From positions 1 through 62,842 of the forward strand of contig JAAYEF010000007.1 in NCBI GenBank assembly GCA_012728875.1: a stretch of 62,842 bases of DNA. Direction: 5' to 3'. This stretch comes from Candidatus Cloacimonadota bacterium (GTDB lineage Bacteria > Cloacimonadota > Cloacimonadia > Cloacimonadales > Cloacimonadaceae). Positions 45,023 through 53,232 of the stretch are shown piece by piece (position 1 is the stretch's first letter; each line of letters begins with the position of its first letter). The translations under genes were made by a program, and so were the position numbers. The notes under the pieces are model-generated. The model worked only from the letters and a program-made list of their open reading frames with translations. It did no database searches and had not been told where the DNA came from.

Positions 45023-46144
45023 ATGTCAGTAACCCTCACCGAGATCAAAAGTCGCAAAGATATGAAGCGTTTTTTGTTTCTGCCAGAAAGCATCAATGCA
45101 AGTCGCCCAGGCTGGGTGCCGCCGCTTTATGATGACGACAAGGAAGTTTTAAACTCCAAGATAAACCCCGCCCTGAAATATTGTGATACGGAATACAGGC
45201 TGGCTTGGAAAGATGGCAAATGCGTGGGACGCGTGGCTGCCATCATAAACCACAAATACAACGAATATGCCAGCGACAAGACCTGCCGCTTCGGTTTTTT
45301 CGATGCCATCGACGACTTTGAAGTGGTGAAAGCCCTGGTGAATTTTGCCGAAGACTGGGGACGCCAGCGCGGCATGAAAAAGATTGTGGGGCCCATGGGC
45401 TTCACCGAGGAAGACCCCGAAGGCTTCATCTACATGGGCTTTGATGAAAACCCCACCATTTCATGCTATCAAAACACGCCCATCATGAACGAATATATGG
45501 ATAAGCTCGGCTATGGCAAGGAATTGGACTGGTTTGTCTATAAAATGGACATCGCCAAATCCCTCACCCCGCTCTATGCAAAAATGTTTGAACGCTACAG
45601 CCGCAGCAAGCTTTTCAATCTCAAAGAATTCAAATCCAAGCGCGAAATCAAGCCCTACATCAAGCCCGTTTTCAAGCTGATGAACGAATCCTTCGACGAA
45701 ATTTACGGCTATTCCCCTCTCTCTGAAGGAGATATGGAGCATCTGGCAAAGCGCTTCATGATGATGGTGGACCCCCGTTTCATCAAAGGCGTGGAAACAC
45801 CGGAAAAAGAATTGATCGGATTCATGATCAGCATTCCGAACTTTTCACCCGGGCTCCAAAAAGCGCGTGGACGCCTGTTCCCATTTGGCTTCATGCACAT
45901 TCTCAATGCCTCAAAGACCAGCACCCAGTTGGACAGTCTGCTGGGAGCAGTAAAAAAAGAATATCGCGGCCGCGGAGTGGACATCCTGATCGGCTACTCA
46001 CAAATGAAAACCGCTTTGGATGCAGGATTCAAGATTGTTGACAGCCACCACATCATGGAACACAACGAATCCATGCGCGCGGAAATGGAACGCTCCGGCT
46101 CGGTGATCTACAAAAAATTCAGGCTCTACCAAAAAACGCTGTGA
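45023..46144 (+). CDS. GNAT-like N-acetyltransferase family protein
   Basis: A 373-residue cytoplasmic protein. Sequence such as YRLAWKDGKCVGRVAAIIN (about 56-74), AEDWGRQRGMKKIVGPMGFT (about 112-131) and EYRGRGVDILIGYSQM (about 312-327) fits a double GNAT-like fold of a type widespread in the FCB group and annotated only as N-acetyltransferase or hypothetical. The substrate is unknown. The RBS AAAGGAAG precedes the ATG. It is the first gene of a plus-strand island with a nitrilase-like gene 52 bases downstream and a giant acetyltransferase fusion after that. Confidence 0.75.
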   Translation: MSVTLTEIKSRKDMKRFLFLPESINASRPGWVPPLYDDDKEVLNSKINPALKYCDTEYRLAWKDGKCVGRVAAIINHKYNEYASDKTCRFGFFDAIDDFEVVKALVNFAEDWGRQRGMKKIVGPMGFTEEDPEGFIYMGFDENPTISCYQNTPIMNEYMDKLGYGKELDWFVYKMDIAKSLTPLYAKMFERYSRSKLFNLKEFKSKREIKPYIKPVFKLMNESFDEIYGYSPLSEGDMEHLAKRFMMMVDPRFIKGVETPEKELIGFMISIPNFSPGLQKARGRLFPFGFMHILNASKTSTQLDSLLGAVKKEYRGRGVDILIGYSQMKTALDAGFKIVDSHHIMEHNESMRAEMERSGSVIYKKFRLYQKTL

Positions 46145-46196
46145 GGTAGCCCAGCAAATCTGATTTACACGCGGCATTTAAGCTCCGGGAGGAATT

Positions 46197-46952
46197 GTGC
46201 CAAAACTTGCCCTTGCGGTTTTTCCGCTGATCGAGGATCTTGATGTCGCCTACCAAAAGATGGTGGAATACATCGACCAGGCGGCAGAAGCAAACTGCAG
46301 TTTGATCGTTTTTCCCGAAGCAACCCTGGGCGGGATCGATATCCAAGGCAAGCCAGAGGCAGACATTTCCAAATCTGTCGCGCTCGACTCTGCGTATATT
46401 GAGAAATTGCGGGGTTATGCCAGAAAACATAATATCGGCGTGGGTTTTGGCTTTTTGGAAAGCGAGAAAAATCGGATATTCGACAGCTTCCTGCTTTTGA
46501 ACCCCGATGGCGAAACCAGCCTCCATTACAGAAGGATTTCCCCCGGTTGGCTCACCTCCAATGCGGATCAAGATATTTATCGATGTGGCAAAGACTTGGG
46601 GATTGCTCACACACCTTGGGGAAAAATCGCTGTTCTCATCTGCGGGGATCTTTTTATGGAAGAACTCGCCAAGGAAACAGCCGCGCAAAAACCGGATCTG
46701 GTTTTGCACATCCTGGCGCGGGCATATCCTTTCGGCACCGATATCCAAAGGCAGTGGGACGAGCTTGAATTTCCCTGGTATCTGTCTGAATATGCCAAGT
46801 TTGACGCCCCGGTGGCGGTGGTCAACGTTTTGGATGGCAGAATCGAGGACGGCCATGTTTATTGCGGCGGAGCTTGGTATGTCAAAGATGGTAAACCTGT
46901 TGCATCCAAAGAACTTATGACTCCGGGCTTGCTGTTTGTGGACCTGCCATAG
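46197..46952 (+). CDS. Nitrilase-superfamily (carbon-nitrogen hydrolase) protein
   Basis: A 251-residue protein of the C-N hydrolase fold. The catalytic Glu is Glu41 (FPEATLGG) and the nucleophile Cys149 (LICGDLF). The third conserved residue, normally Lys in a YRK-type motif, is Arg113 (HYRRISPG, codon AGG). This could lower activity or shift specificity. Family members hydrolyse amides such as omega-amides, carbamoyl compounds or NAD-linked glutamine. The start is GTG at 46197 with a strong GGGAGG upstream. The stop lies 34 bases before the giant acetyltransferase gene. Confidence 0.8.
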   Translation: MPKLALAVFPLIEDLDVAYQKMVEYIDQAAEANCSLIVFPEATLGGIDIQGKPEADISKSVALDSAYIEKLRGYARKHNIGVGFGFLESEKNRIFDSFLLLNPDGETSLHYRRISPGWLTSNADQDIYRCGKDLGIAHTPWGKIAVLICGDLFMEELAKETAAQKPDLVLHILARAYPFGTDIQRQWDELEFPWYLSEYAKFDAPVAVVNVLDGRIEDGHVYCGGAWYVKDGKPVASKELMTPGLLFVDLP

Positions 46953-46986
46953 CCCGAACCCACCGAATTTTTCTCAAGGAGAAATG

Positions 46987-49900
46987 ATGAAGCAAATTAA
47001 CTATGTGGAATATGAACCGCGCCACGCCAAAGCCATTGCGGATATGTGGAATCGCAGCACCGAAGGCTGGCTGGGCAGATTTTGGGATTCCAGCGAAGCC
47101 AAGGTGCTGAAGGAACTTGAAAACTCATCCCATCTGAATATCTGGCTGGCAATGGAAGGCGACGCCGTGATCGGATATGTAGCGTTTTGCAACTACCAGG
47201 AAGAGCGGGGCGTGGCTTACATCGAAATGCTGAATGTAATTCCCTCCCGCCACGGGCAGGGCATTGGCAAAGAGCTGGTTAAGCGCTGCGTTCTCCGCGC
47301 TGCTGAATTGGGCTATGCCCGCATCGACCTTTTCACCTGGCCGGGAAACTTGAAAGCCATGCCGCTGTATAAAAAATGCGGCTTCTTTTGGGAAAACATG
47401 GAAGCCAATGCCACCCATCTGATGAATTTTCTGCCCGGGCTGATGAAAAACGAGCTGTTGAAACCCTGGTTCGAGTATTTTGATTGGTACGACGACCTTC
47501 ACCGCGTCTTGGAAAGCGTCCCCGATGGCAGGCTGGAAAAGGGGTTTGAGCTTTATGACTACGTTTGGGAAAAGGATGGTAAAAAGCTGGAAGTCACAGT
47601 GGAAAAGCGCGGCAGGGGCATCGTGCGCCTTGCCACCCAAGATTTTGAAATCCAAACCCTCATCACGGAGTCCGAACCGGTTTTTGGCATTGAATACCAA
47701 GCCGTCTATCAGGTTCGCAATCAAAGCGGAAAGCCTTTGCATCTGCGTTTGGAAGGCCATTCAGATGCACAGGTGCAGCATGAGCTTGACTTTGAAGACG
47801 AGATCCAAGACCTCCGTGAGATTTCCACCACCTTCTTCATCGATCCCATCGAAGCCGAAGCTTCAGAATGGGAAGCCCTGCCAGGTCTTTGCAGCAAGAT
47901 CACCATCAACGGTCGCAGCATGGAGCTTAAAACCGGATTGAAAATCAACTATCCCCTGAATCTGAAACTCTCCAGGGAAATGTTTTCTCATCTTCCCGGA
48001 CGTCCCAGCCGGATGTTTTTGAACTTGGAAAATAGCTTTCCTGTGCCCTGCGATTTCGAGATTAATTTTCCCCAGGATGAAAGAGTCGAATTGCAAAAAT
48101 ACCGCCACAAAATCCGCCTGGAAGCCCATGAAAAAAGCTTTCTGCCCTTGGATTTCTGTCTTTCCGCGGCTTCCATCTACGCGCCCCAGGTTGAAGTTAA
48201 AGCCTATCCCCACAAGGGAAAACAGATAGTTTTCCACATACAGCCATTGGTTTTTCTGCCCATGCTCGGCTCATCACACCAGATCGTGATTCCAGGCAAA
48301 TTCCAACTCTTGAACGGAGCCTACACTCTTTTTATTTGGCAAACATATAATCGCAACATGGCTTATTTCCAATCCGATCAAGGTGCCTTTATAAACTTCA
48401 TACCGCCCAGTATTGGCATGCCCTACATCGATGAATTCGAAAGCGAGGAACCCTTTTCGGTAGAAGTATCAGAGCTGGGCAAAGCTAACCGCTTGGAACT
48501 GAAATTTGCCAGCAAACAGAACCCGGGACTGGAATTTGCCCTCATCTACACGCTTTTTCCAGACGGTCTTCTGGAATACAGCCTGAAAATCCTCAAAATA
48601 CCACCAGACAGTAAGCTTAAAGCCCTCTTGCACATAGGATTGGATAGCACTGCTGCCACATATCAAAGTGGCGGTAAAATCATCGGTCTCGAAAAAGATC
48701 AGTTTGATGCAGAACTTGAAAGCATGCCGCCCTTGGATGCGGATTCGAACTGGTTTTTTTCCCGCTCCGAAGATTCAACTATGGCGGCGCTTTGGTCTTC
48801 AGAGGACAAGCTCAGCCTCGATCGTTGGTGGCTGGCTTGGGAAATCGATCTGAATGAAATATGGGAAAAAGAAGACAAAACCGCCGGACCGATCAGGCTC
48901 TGGATTGATGCGTTCAAAACCCCTAACCAACTGCGTATTCTGGCTTGTAACCGATATCTGAAGCCCGAAACCATCCACCCCACTCTGGGACTTATTATAA
49001 ATAACGGTAACCCCTGTGTTGACGATACTTACGAAGCTAAATTGCTACAGCGGCGAGATTCGGCGCTGGCGGGTGAAATCATTCTGAAAAACAGCTCTGG
49101 CGATGTTTTGGGCAAAGCCGAACCCTCCCGGGAAGAGAACTTGAGAGAACAAATCTTCAATCTGACTGCAGACAGCAAAAAGGTCATGGAAAAGCTTTCC
49201 TGCGACTTGGCTCAACCCATATACACACTTGAACGTGAGCAGGTTGTGCTGCACTCCCGCAATCAGATCAAGCGCTTTGTTGACGAATCCAAACCCGTGC
49301 CCATGCTGGTTTTGGACAACGGCTGCATAAAGATCTCCGCGCCAAAGGATTCCACCCTGCCAAGCTTGGTTTCTTTGGTTCACCAGGAACATGAATGGTT
49401 GGACAGCGCCTTCCCCAATTTCGAGGCTCGCGGCACCTCCAATCCCTTTTTGGGCGGCTTGTATTGCCTGCCACGAAATATCGGTTTGAAGGATTTGCAA
49501 AAAGACCGGCACACCGCGGATTTTAGCACGCTGCAGGACAATTGGGGCAACCCCTGGGAAGGCATCTCCATCAAAACCGAAGTCACCGGGTTCGAACCTC
49601 TGAAGGGCATGATCTGGAAACAGCATTTTCTCATCAGAGCTGATCTCCCGGTTCTGATCATCCAGGTGGAGATCGTCCAAGGCCATGGCAAGGCGGAGTT
49701 CAGTTCCTTTAAACTCTACAACTACGGTGCCTTGGATCATGATATTTCAGGCTGCTATCTGGCGTTTCCGGATGAAAAAGGCGGATGGCAAAAGATTTGG
49801 GCGGGGCGAGGACGCACCTACAGCACCGGGAAATACCATCACAGCATCATTGGCTCAAAAAATCTTGCCACAAAACTGCACCTGTTATGCCAGCAAAAGA

Positions 49901-50076
49901 TCTACCGGTTTTTCCAAGCTCTGCCGGATATTATGGGTCAGGGCGCCTACTTCGACAGCCAACTCCTCGATCAAGTCCCTCGATTCACCGCCCCTATGGT
50001 CTTGGTTTTTTCAGAGCAAAGCTGGCACCATGAGGCGTTTGCACAAATTCTGGCACTCCGTTTTGATGAAAAATGA
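46987..50076 (+). CDS. Giant fusion: GNAT acetyltransferase plus about 850-residue beta-rich domains
   Basis: A 1029-residue protein with no signal peptide. Residues 1 to about 145 are a GNAT acetyltransferase: IEMLNVIPSRHGQGIGKELV (about 79-98) carries the acetyl-CoA loop RHGQGIGK. The rest is predicted mostly beta strand. Its last third (LDNGCIKISAPKDSTLP onward, with GTSNPFLGGLY and GISIKTEVTGFEPLKG) looks like a galactose-mutarotase/glycosidase-type supersandwich, which would bind sugar. The middle is unassigned. I know no characterised protein of this design. Two adjacent ATGs occur; 46987 has the better spacing from AGGAG. It is the third gene of the plus-strand island, with the nitrilase-like gene just upstream. 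Confidence 0.72.
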   Translation: MKQINYVEYEPRHAKAIADMWNRSTEGWLGRFWDSSEAKVLKELENSSHLNIWLAMEGDAVIGYVAFCNYQEERGVAYIEMLNVIPSRHGQGIGKELVKRCVLRAAELGYARIDLFTWPGNLKAMPLYKKCGFFWENMEANATHLMNFLPGLMKNELLKPWFEYFDWYDDLHRVLESVPDGRLEKGFELYDYVWEKDGKKLEVTVEKRGRGIVRLATQDFEIQTLITESEPVFGIEYQAVYQVRNQSGKPLHLRLEGHSDAQVQHELDFEDEIQDLREISTTFFIDPIEAEASEWEALPGLCSKITINGRSMELKTGLKINYPLNLKLSREMFSHLPGRPSRMFLNLENSFPVPCDFEINFPQDERVELQKYRHKIRLEAHEKSFLPLDFCLSAASIYAPQVEVKAYPHKGKQIVFHIQPLVFLPMLGSSHQIVIPGKFQLLNGAYTLFIWQTYNRNMAYFQSDQGAFINFIPPSIGMPYIDEFESEEPFSVEVSELGKANRLELKFASKQNPGLEFALIYTLFPDGLLEYSLKILKIPPDSKLKALLHIGLDSTAATYQSGGKIIGLEKDQFDAELESMPPLDADSNWFFSRSEDSTMAALWSSEDKLSLDRWWLAWEIDLNEIWEKEDKTAGPIRLWIDAFKTPNQLRILACNRYLKPETIHPTLGLIINNGNPCVDDTYEAKLLQRRDSALAGEIILKNSSGDVLGKAEPSREENLREQIFNLTADSKKVMEKLSCDLAQPIYTLEREQVVLHSRNQIKRFVDESKPVPMLVLDNGCIKISAPKDSTLPSLVSLVHQEHEWLDSAFPNFEARGTSNPFLGGLYCLPRNIGLKDLQKDRHTADFSTLQDNWGNPWEGISIKTEVTGFEPLKGMIWKQHFLIRADLPVLIIQVEIVQGHGKAEFSSFKLYNYGALDHDISGCYLAFPDEKGGWQKIWAGRGRTYSTGKYHHSIIGSKNLATKLHLLCQQKIYRFFQALPDIMGQGAYFDSQLLDQVPRFTAPMVLVFSEQSWHHEAFAQILALRFDEK

Positions 50077-50160
50077 ACCGGACTTCAAAAATGCGTCTCA
50101 AAAAAAGCGTTGAGTATATAGATTTCCCCTACCAAGCCTGTCCACACCTGAGCTCCGATC

Positions 50161-50280
50161 CTCTTCCACCTTGAGCCGTCCAAATTAGCCTCCCGTCTCG
50201 CTCCCGTAAGTTACCCGATCTTGGACGGGTGGCTGAGGGGGATCCGCTGACAAATTGACCTTTGGGGCTCAAGGAAGGAG
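50161..50280. repeat. Inverted-repeat intergenic element, copy D
   Basis: The left end is TTCCACCTTGAGCC and the right end GGGGCTCAAGGAAGG; CCTTGAGCC and GGCTCAAGG are perfect inverted copies. The inside has GCCTCCCG and a GATCC near the right arm. It lies between convergent genes, like copy B. Confidence 0.65.
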
Positions 50281-50341
50281 GCATCTGGACAGTTTGGTTT
50301 AGTTCGATTTAGACTGCCCTTCCGGGAAGATAAGATTGAGG

Positions 50342-50386
50342 GAAAAAGAAGGAGCGCCAAACCTGGTAAACTGTGGCTGGCGCTCC
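50342..50386 (-). terminator. Terminator of the SUMF1 gene unit
   Basis: A 9-base perfect stem, GGAGCGCCA with TGGCGCTCC, around an 18-base loop. On the minus strand it is followed by a T-rich tract (TTCTTTTTCC). It lies 31 bases beyond the stop codon. Confidence 0.75.
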
Positions 50387-50416
50387 CAATGGTTAGTTGT
50401 TTTATGACTTTTTCAT

Positions 50417-52039
50417 TTATTTATCATCGTCGTAGATTTCAGTATTTTTTACTCCTCTGGCAACTCGGAAGCCAACATCACCTGATGAGTAAGTTGGATT
50501 CATGTAAAGCTCATGTCCAGGATCGCACTCTTCTTCCGAATACAAGTGGCTGCCACCCTTCAAAGGTTTAAGAGGGCGAAATTCACAACACCATTCCCAA
50601 ACATTTCCACTCATGTCGAAAACACCAAGTTCGTTGGGATCTTTTTCACCAACCGGATGAGATTGAGCGCCGCTGTTGCCGTAGTGCCAGGCAACATCAC
50701 TCAAGTTATCACTTCCGCTGAACTGATATCCTTCGGAATCAATGCCACCGCGGGCGATAAACTCCCACTCTTCTTCAGAAAGCAGATGATATCCAAATTC
50801 ACCAAATAAAAAGGTATACTTGATATTCCCTTGGTTGGCGTCATCAGAATCCCAGCCTTCCGGCCAGTTATCAGGATCAAATCCATAGTGTATATAGTCA
50901 AAAAATCCCAACTGTATGCTATATCTATAAGTGGGGAAAAGACCTTCCTTAAGGCTTCGTCTGTTACAATACTCAATTGCATTGAACCAAGTTACATTAT
51001 CCACAGGTCTGTTTGGGTCACCTTGATGAAGAGAAGGATTGTATCCCATCACTTCTTCGAACTCAGCCTGGGTAACTTCGAATTTCCCCACGTATAAAGA
51101 GCGAGAAGTTAAACCATTGGAATGGGCTTCATCATCTGGATAGATGGTTCCAGCTTCCACATATACAAAGTCGTCCGGAACCGGCATCAAGTCATTATCT
51201 GCGATAAGTTGTATCGTATAGTTATTATTATCGAAATCAATTCCCTCAGCTCCTGCATTCCAAATGATGTGTCGTCCCATTCCAGGTGTCACAAATTCAC
51301 CAATATCGCCACTCAAGTTGGCAGGATCAGGGATATAATCATATCTATGACCACCATCCAAAGATACCATCATTTGGACGCTGACCACATCACGACTAAG
51401 ATTCCCCATGTCGTAATATATATCTACAATTTTTGATCCATCAGTTCGTTGGCTAACAACTGGACTTGGGCTGTTGCTAAAAAGTGGGGGTAATGGTATG
51501 CTGTATGTTCTAATTGAAATATTATCCCAATAAGCATATTTACTGCTGTTTAATCCATTAAATTTGGCGAGCAATTTCATTCTTACCGTGCTGGCCTCAG
51601 GGGGGATGTTTACAATAAAAGGCATCCATTGTTCCACCCCTTCATAGATAGTTATATTTCTCCAGTTATCCCAGTTATTACCTTCATCATATTCCACGCA
51701 TATCTTAAACTGATCCACACCAGGTTCCAAATTTTGAGTCCAGTAAGTCATGATGATCTTGTGCCACTGCCCAGGTTCCAATTCAACATTTTCGAATGTG
51801 AGACTTGCTATCCTGGTGTCCTGCATGTGAGCACGCCAATAGTAGGTTCCATCTGTTGGGTTTGGACCACCTTGGGCTGAACTCCAGATTCCCCAATAGT
51901 ATGGATCCGTAACCACAGGATCGGCAACATAGTCCCAAGTGTCCTGAACACTGTTTTCAAAATTTTGTTCCACAATAATTTCAGCAAAAATTGCATAAAT
52001 GAGTGCCATGATCAGCAGAGATAGAAGGATCTTTTTCAT
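50417..52039 (-). CDS. Secreted protein with jelly-roll-like domain and SUMF1/FGE-type domain
   Basis: A 540-residue exported protein. The signal peptide is residues 1-18. Residues 20 to about 180 form a beta-sandwich module of the carbohydrate-binding type (VEQNFENSVQDTWDY to DNISIRTY). A short Ig-like part follows, then from about 285 the SUMF1/formylglycine-generating-enzyme-like fold: YVGKFEVTQAEFEEVMGYNP (about 308-327), HLLSEEEWEFIARGG and GVFDMSGNVWEWCCEF, ending VGFRVARG. Most secreted SUMF1-type proteins of this kind are not sulfatase-activating enzymes; their roles are poorly known. The composition appears more AT-rich than the neighbours. It overlaps the upstream gene by four bases. 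Confidence 0.78.
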   Translation of the reverse strand: MKKILLSLLIMALIYAIFAEIIVEQNFENSVQDTWDYVADPVVTDPYYWGIWSSAQGGPNPTDGTYYWRAHMQDTRIASLTFENVELEPGQWHKIIMTYWTQNLEPGVDQFKICVEYDEGNNWDNWRNITIYEGVEQWMPFIVNIPPEASTVRMKLLAKFNGLNSSKYAYWDNISIRTYSIPLPPLFSNSPSPVVSQRTDGSKIVDIYYDMGNLSRDVVSVQMMVSLDGGHRYDYIPDPANLSGDIGEFVTPGMGRHIIWNAGAEGIDFDNNNYTIQLIADNDLMPVPDDFVYVEAGTIYPDDEAHSNGLTSRSLYVGKFEVTQAEFEEVMGYNPSLHQGDPNRPVDNVTWFNAIEYCNRRSLKEGLFPTYRYSIQLGFFDYIHYGFDPDNWPEGWDSDDANQGNIKYTFLFGEFGYHLLSEEEWEFIARGGIDSEGYQFSGSDNLSDVAWHYGNSGAQSHPVGEKDPNELGVFDMSGNVWEWCCEFRPLKPLKGGSHLYSEEECDPGHELYMNPTYSSGDVGFRVARGVKNTEIYDDDK

Positions 52040-52809
52040 TTCAAACCTCCCACCAGTTTATTTTTGAAAAGACGTTTAATACTGGCTTCCAACGAAGCTG
52101 GAAGGCTGCCATTTTTGGAAGGCTCTTCGCAACTTGGAGTTTGTTTATACGCCAGCACCTTGTAGAACATGCGACCGAGGCTTGCAGCAACTCCTTCGTG
52201 AAGACAGGAAGTTCCCTCTGTCACATCTTCCAAAATTTCATACTCGATTTCATCGTCCGTATAGGGCTGTTGGCAATATCCAACGATGTAGCCGTCGGGA
52301 ACAATGCTGGTTCCATAGATTGTGTATTCCACCGGATCCCAACTGATAAGAACGTCATCAGTGTTCACAATTTCCAGCCTCAACCCGCTTGGGACTTCGG
52401 GTTTTTGACCCACCAGAGCCAAGGGTTCAGAAAAATCGTATCCAACATTCCCAAAAATATCTCTGGCAAATACAACTATGCTGGCAATGGGATAGTTAAT
52501 TTCCGGGACTTCCCAAATATAATTTCCTGAATTGTGGTTGTTCAAAACCACTGGAGAGAGATCATCATCCCCTTCTCCAAAGACATAGAAAATATATATG
52601 GGGTCAATTTCCAGATTGGTGTCTGATGCTTCCCAAAGTATTTCCTGGCAGCTTCCACTGAGCCATTGTTCCCCGCCCACCGGGGAAAACAATGTTACTT
52701 CAGGATCCACGGTGTCCATTTCAAACGGACCGGTTCTGATAATACTTCTAAGCGCAAACACAGCCATCGAGAGCGACAATAGTACCATTAACACAAGAAA
52801 TTTCTTCAT
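52036..52809 (-). CDS. Secreted protein with Ig/fibronectin-like domains
   Basis: A 257-residue exported protein. The signal peptide is residues 1-19 (hydrophobic LVLMVLLSLSMAVFA). VTLFSPVGGEQWLSGSCQEI (about 34-53) is the start of an Ig-like domain of the kind found in FCB-group surface proteins, and VPSGLRLEIVNTDDVLISWD (about 138-157) starts a fibronectin-III-like domain. No enzymatic motif is visible. It overlaps the downstream SUMF1 gene by four bases and so is its obligatory transcript partner. A promoter with near-canonical -35 and -10 elements lies upstream (52913-52942). Confidence 0.65.
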   Translation of the reverse strand: MKKFLVLMVLLSLSMAVFALRSIIRTGPFEMDTVDPEVTLFSPVGGEQWLSGSCQEILWEASDTNLEIDPIYIFYVFGEGDDDLSPVVLNNHNSGNYIWEVPEINYPIASIVVFARDIFGNVGYDFSEPLALVGQKPEVPSGLRLEIVNTDDVLISWDPVEYTIYGTSIVPDGYIVGYCQQPYTDDEIEYEILEDVTEGTSCLHEGVAASLGRMFYKVLAYKQTPSCEEPSKNGSLPASLEASIKRLFKNKLVGGLK

Positions 52810-52912
52810 TTTTGCTCCTTGTTCTAATGCTTGTTTCTTCTCTATACGGCGGGATAAATTTTGGTTTTGATGTGCGATGAATGTTGTTTGTTGATTTTTT
52901 CCCTCTCCGTAT

Positions 52913-52942
52913 CTTATATATGCAAAAAAGCATGCCCGTCAA
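52913..52942 (-). promoter_or_regulatory. Promoter of the secreted Ig/SUMF1 gene pair
   Basis: Minus-strand TTGACG (52937-52942), then TATATA at 16 bases (52915-52920) or TATAAG at 18 bases (52913-52918). This is the most canonical promoter in the window. Confidence 0.55.
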
Positions 52943-52953
52943 GTCGGGTTGCT
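52923..52953 (-). terminator. Hairpin with T-run upstream of the Ig-protein gene
   Basis: On the minus strand AGCA plus CCCG pairs with CGGG plus TGCT around a 6-base loop, followed by TTTTTT. It could end the long minus-strand operon above it (last stop at 53233) or attenuate the downstream pair. It overlaps the promoter, so one role may be coincidental. Confidence 0.4.
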
Positions 52954-53232
52954 TCTTGCCTGCGGGGACCCAGATCGTCCCCTCGGCAAAAAGCCGCGAC
53001 TGCAAACATCTTTTTATCAAACACTTAGGTAAAACCATATTTGGCAATCAACCTCCGAATACTATTTTCACAATGCCCGGATGCCTGTCAAGTATTTAAA
53101 TAACAATTGCTTGAAGAAAAGATTATACTCTCGGATGCCCCTTATTTTAGAATTACCCTGATATGCGAATCACATCAAGATGTTTGACTGCCATGAAATG
53201 TTTGTTTCAGGCGATCAACAGACCTCTCCATC

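Larger units (their letters stand above)
50077..50416. other. Intergenic region between convergent genes
   Basis: 340 bases between the plus-strand giant fusion and the minus-strand SUMF1 gene. It contains one inverted-repeat element (50161-50280) and the minus-strand terminator (50342-50386). No coding region is supported. Confidence 0.55.
52810..53232. other. Intergenic region with promoter and hairpins
   Basis: 423 bases with no supported gene. It holds the promoter of the downstream pair (52913-52942), a hairpin with a T-run on the minus strand (52923-52953), a GGGGAC/GTCCCC stem (52964-52982) and a TTGACA near 53085 on the minus strand. It is more AT-rich toward the 53233 end. Confidence 0.5.

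Noticed and set aside
46936-46986. Upstream extension of the giant acetyltransferase to an earlier start
   Set aside because: It overlaps the end of the nitrilase gene and ignores the AGGAG placed correctly for the ATG at 46987.
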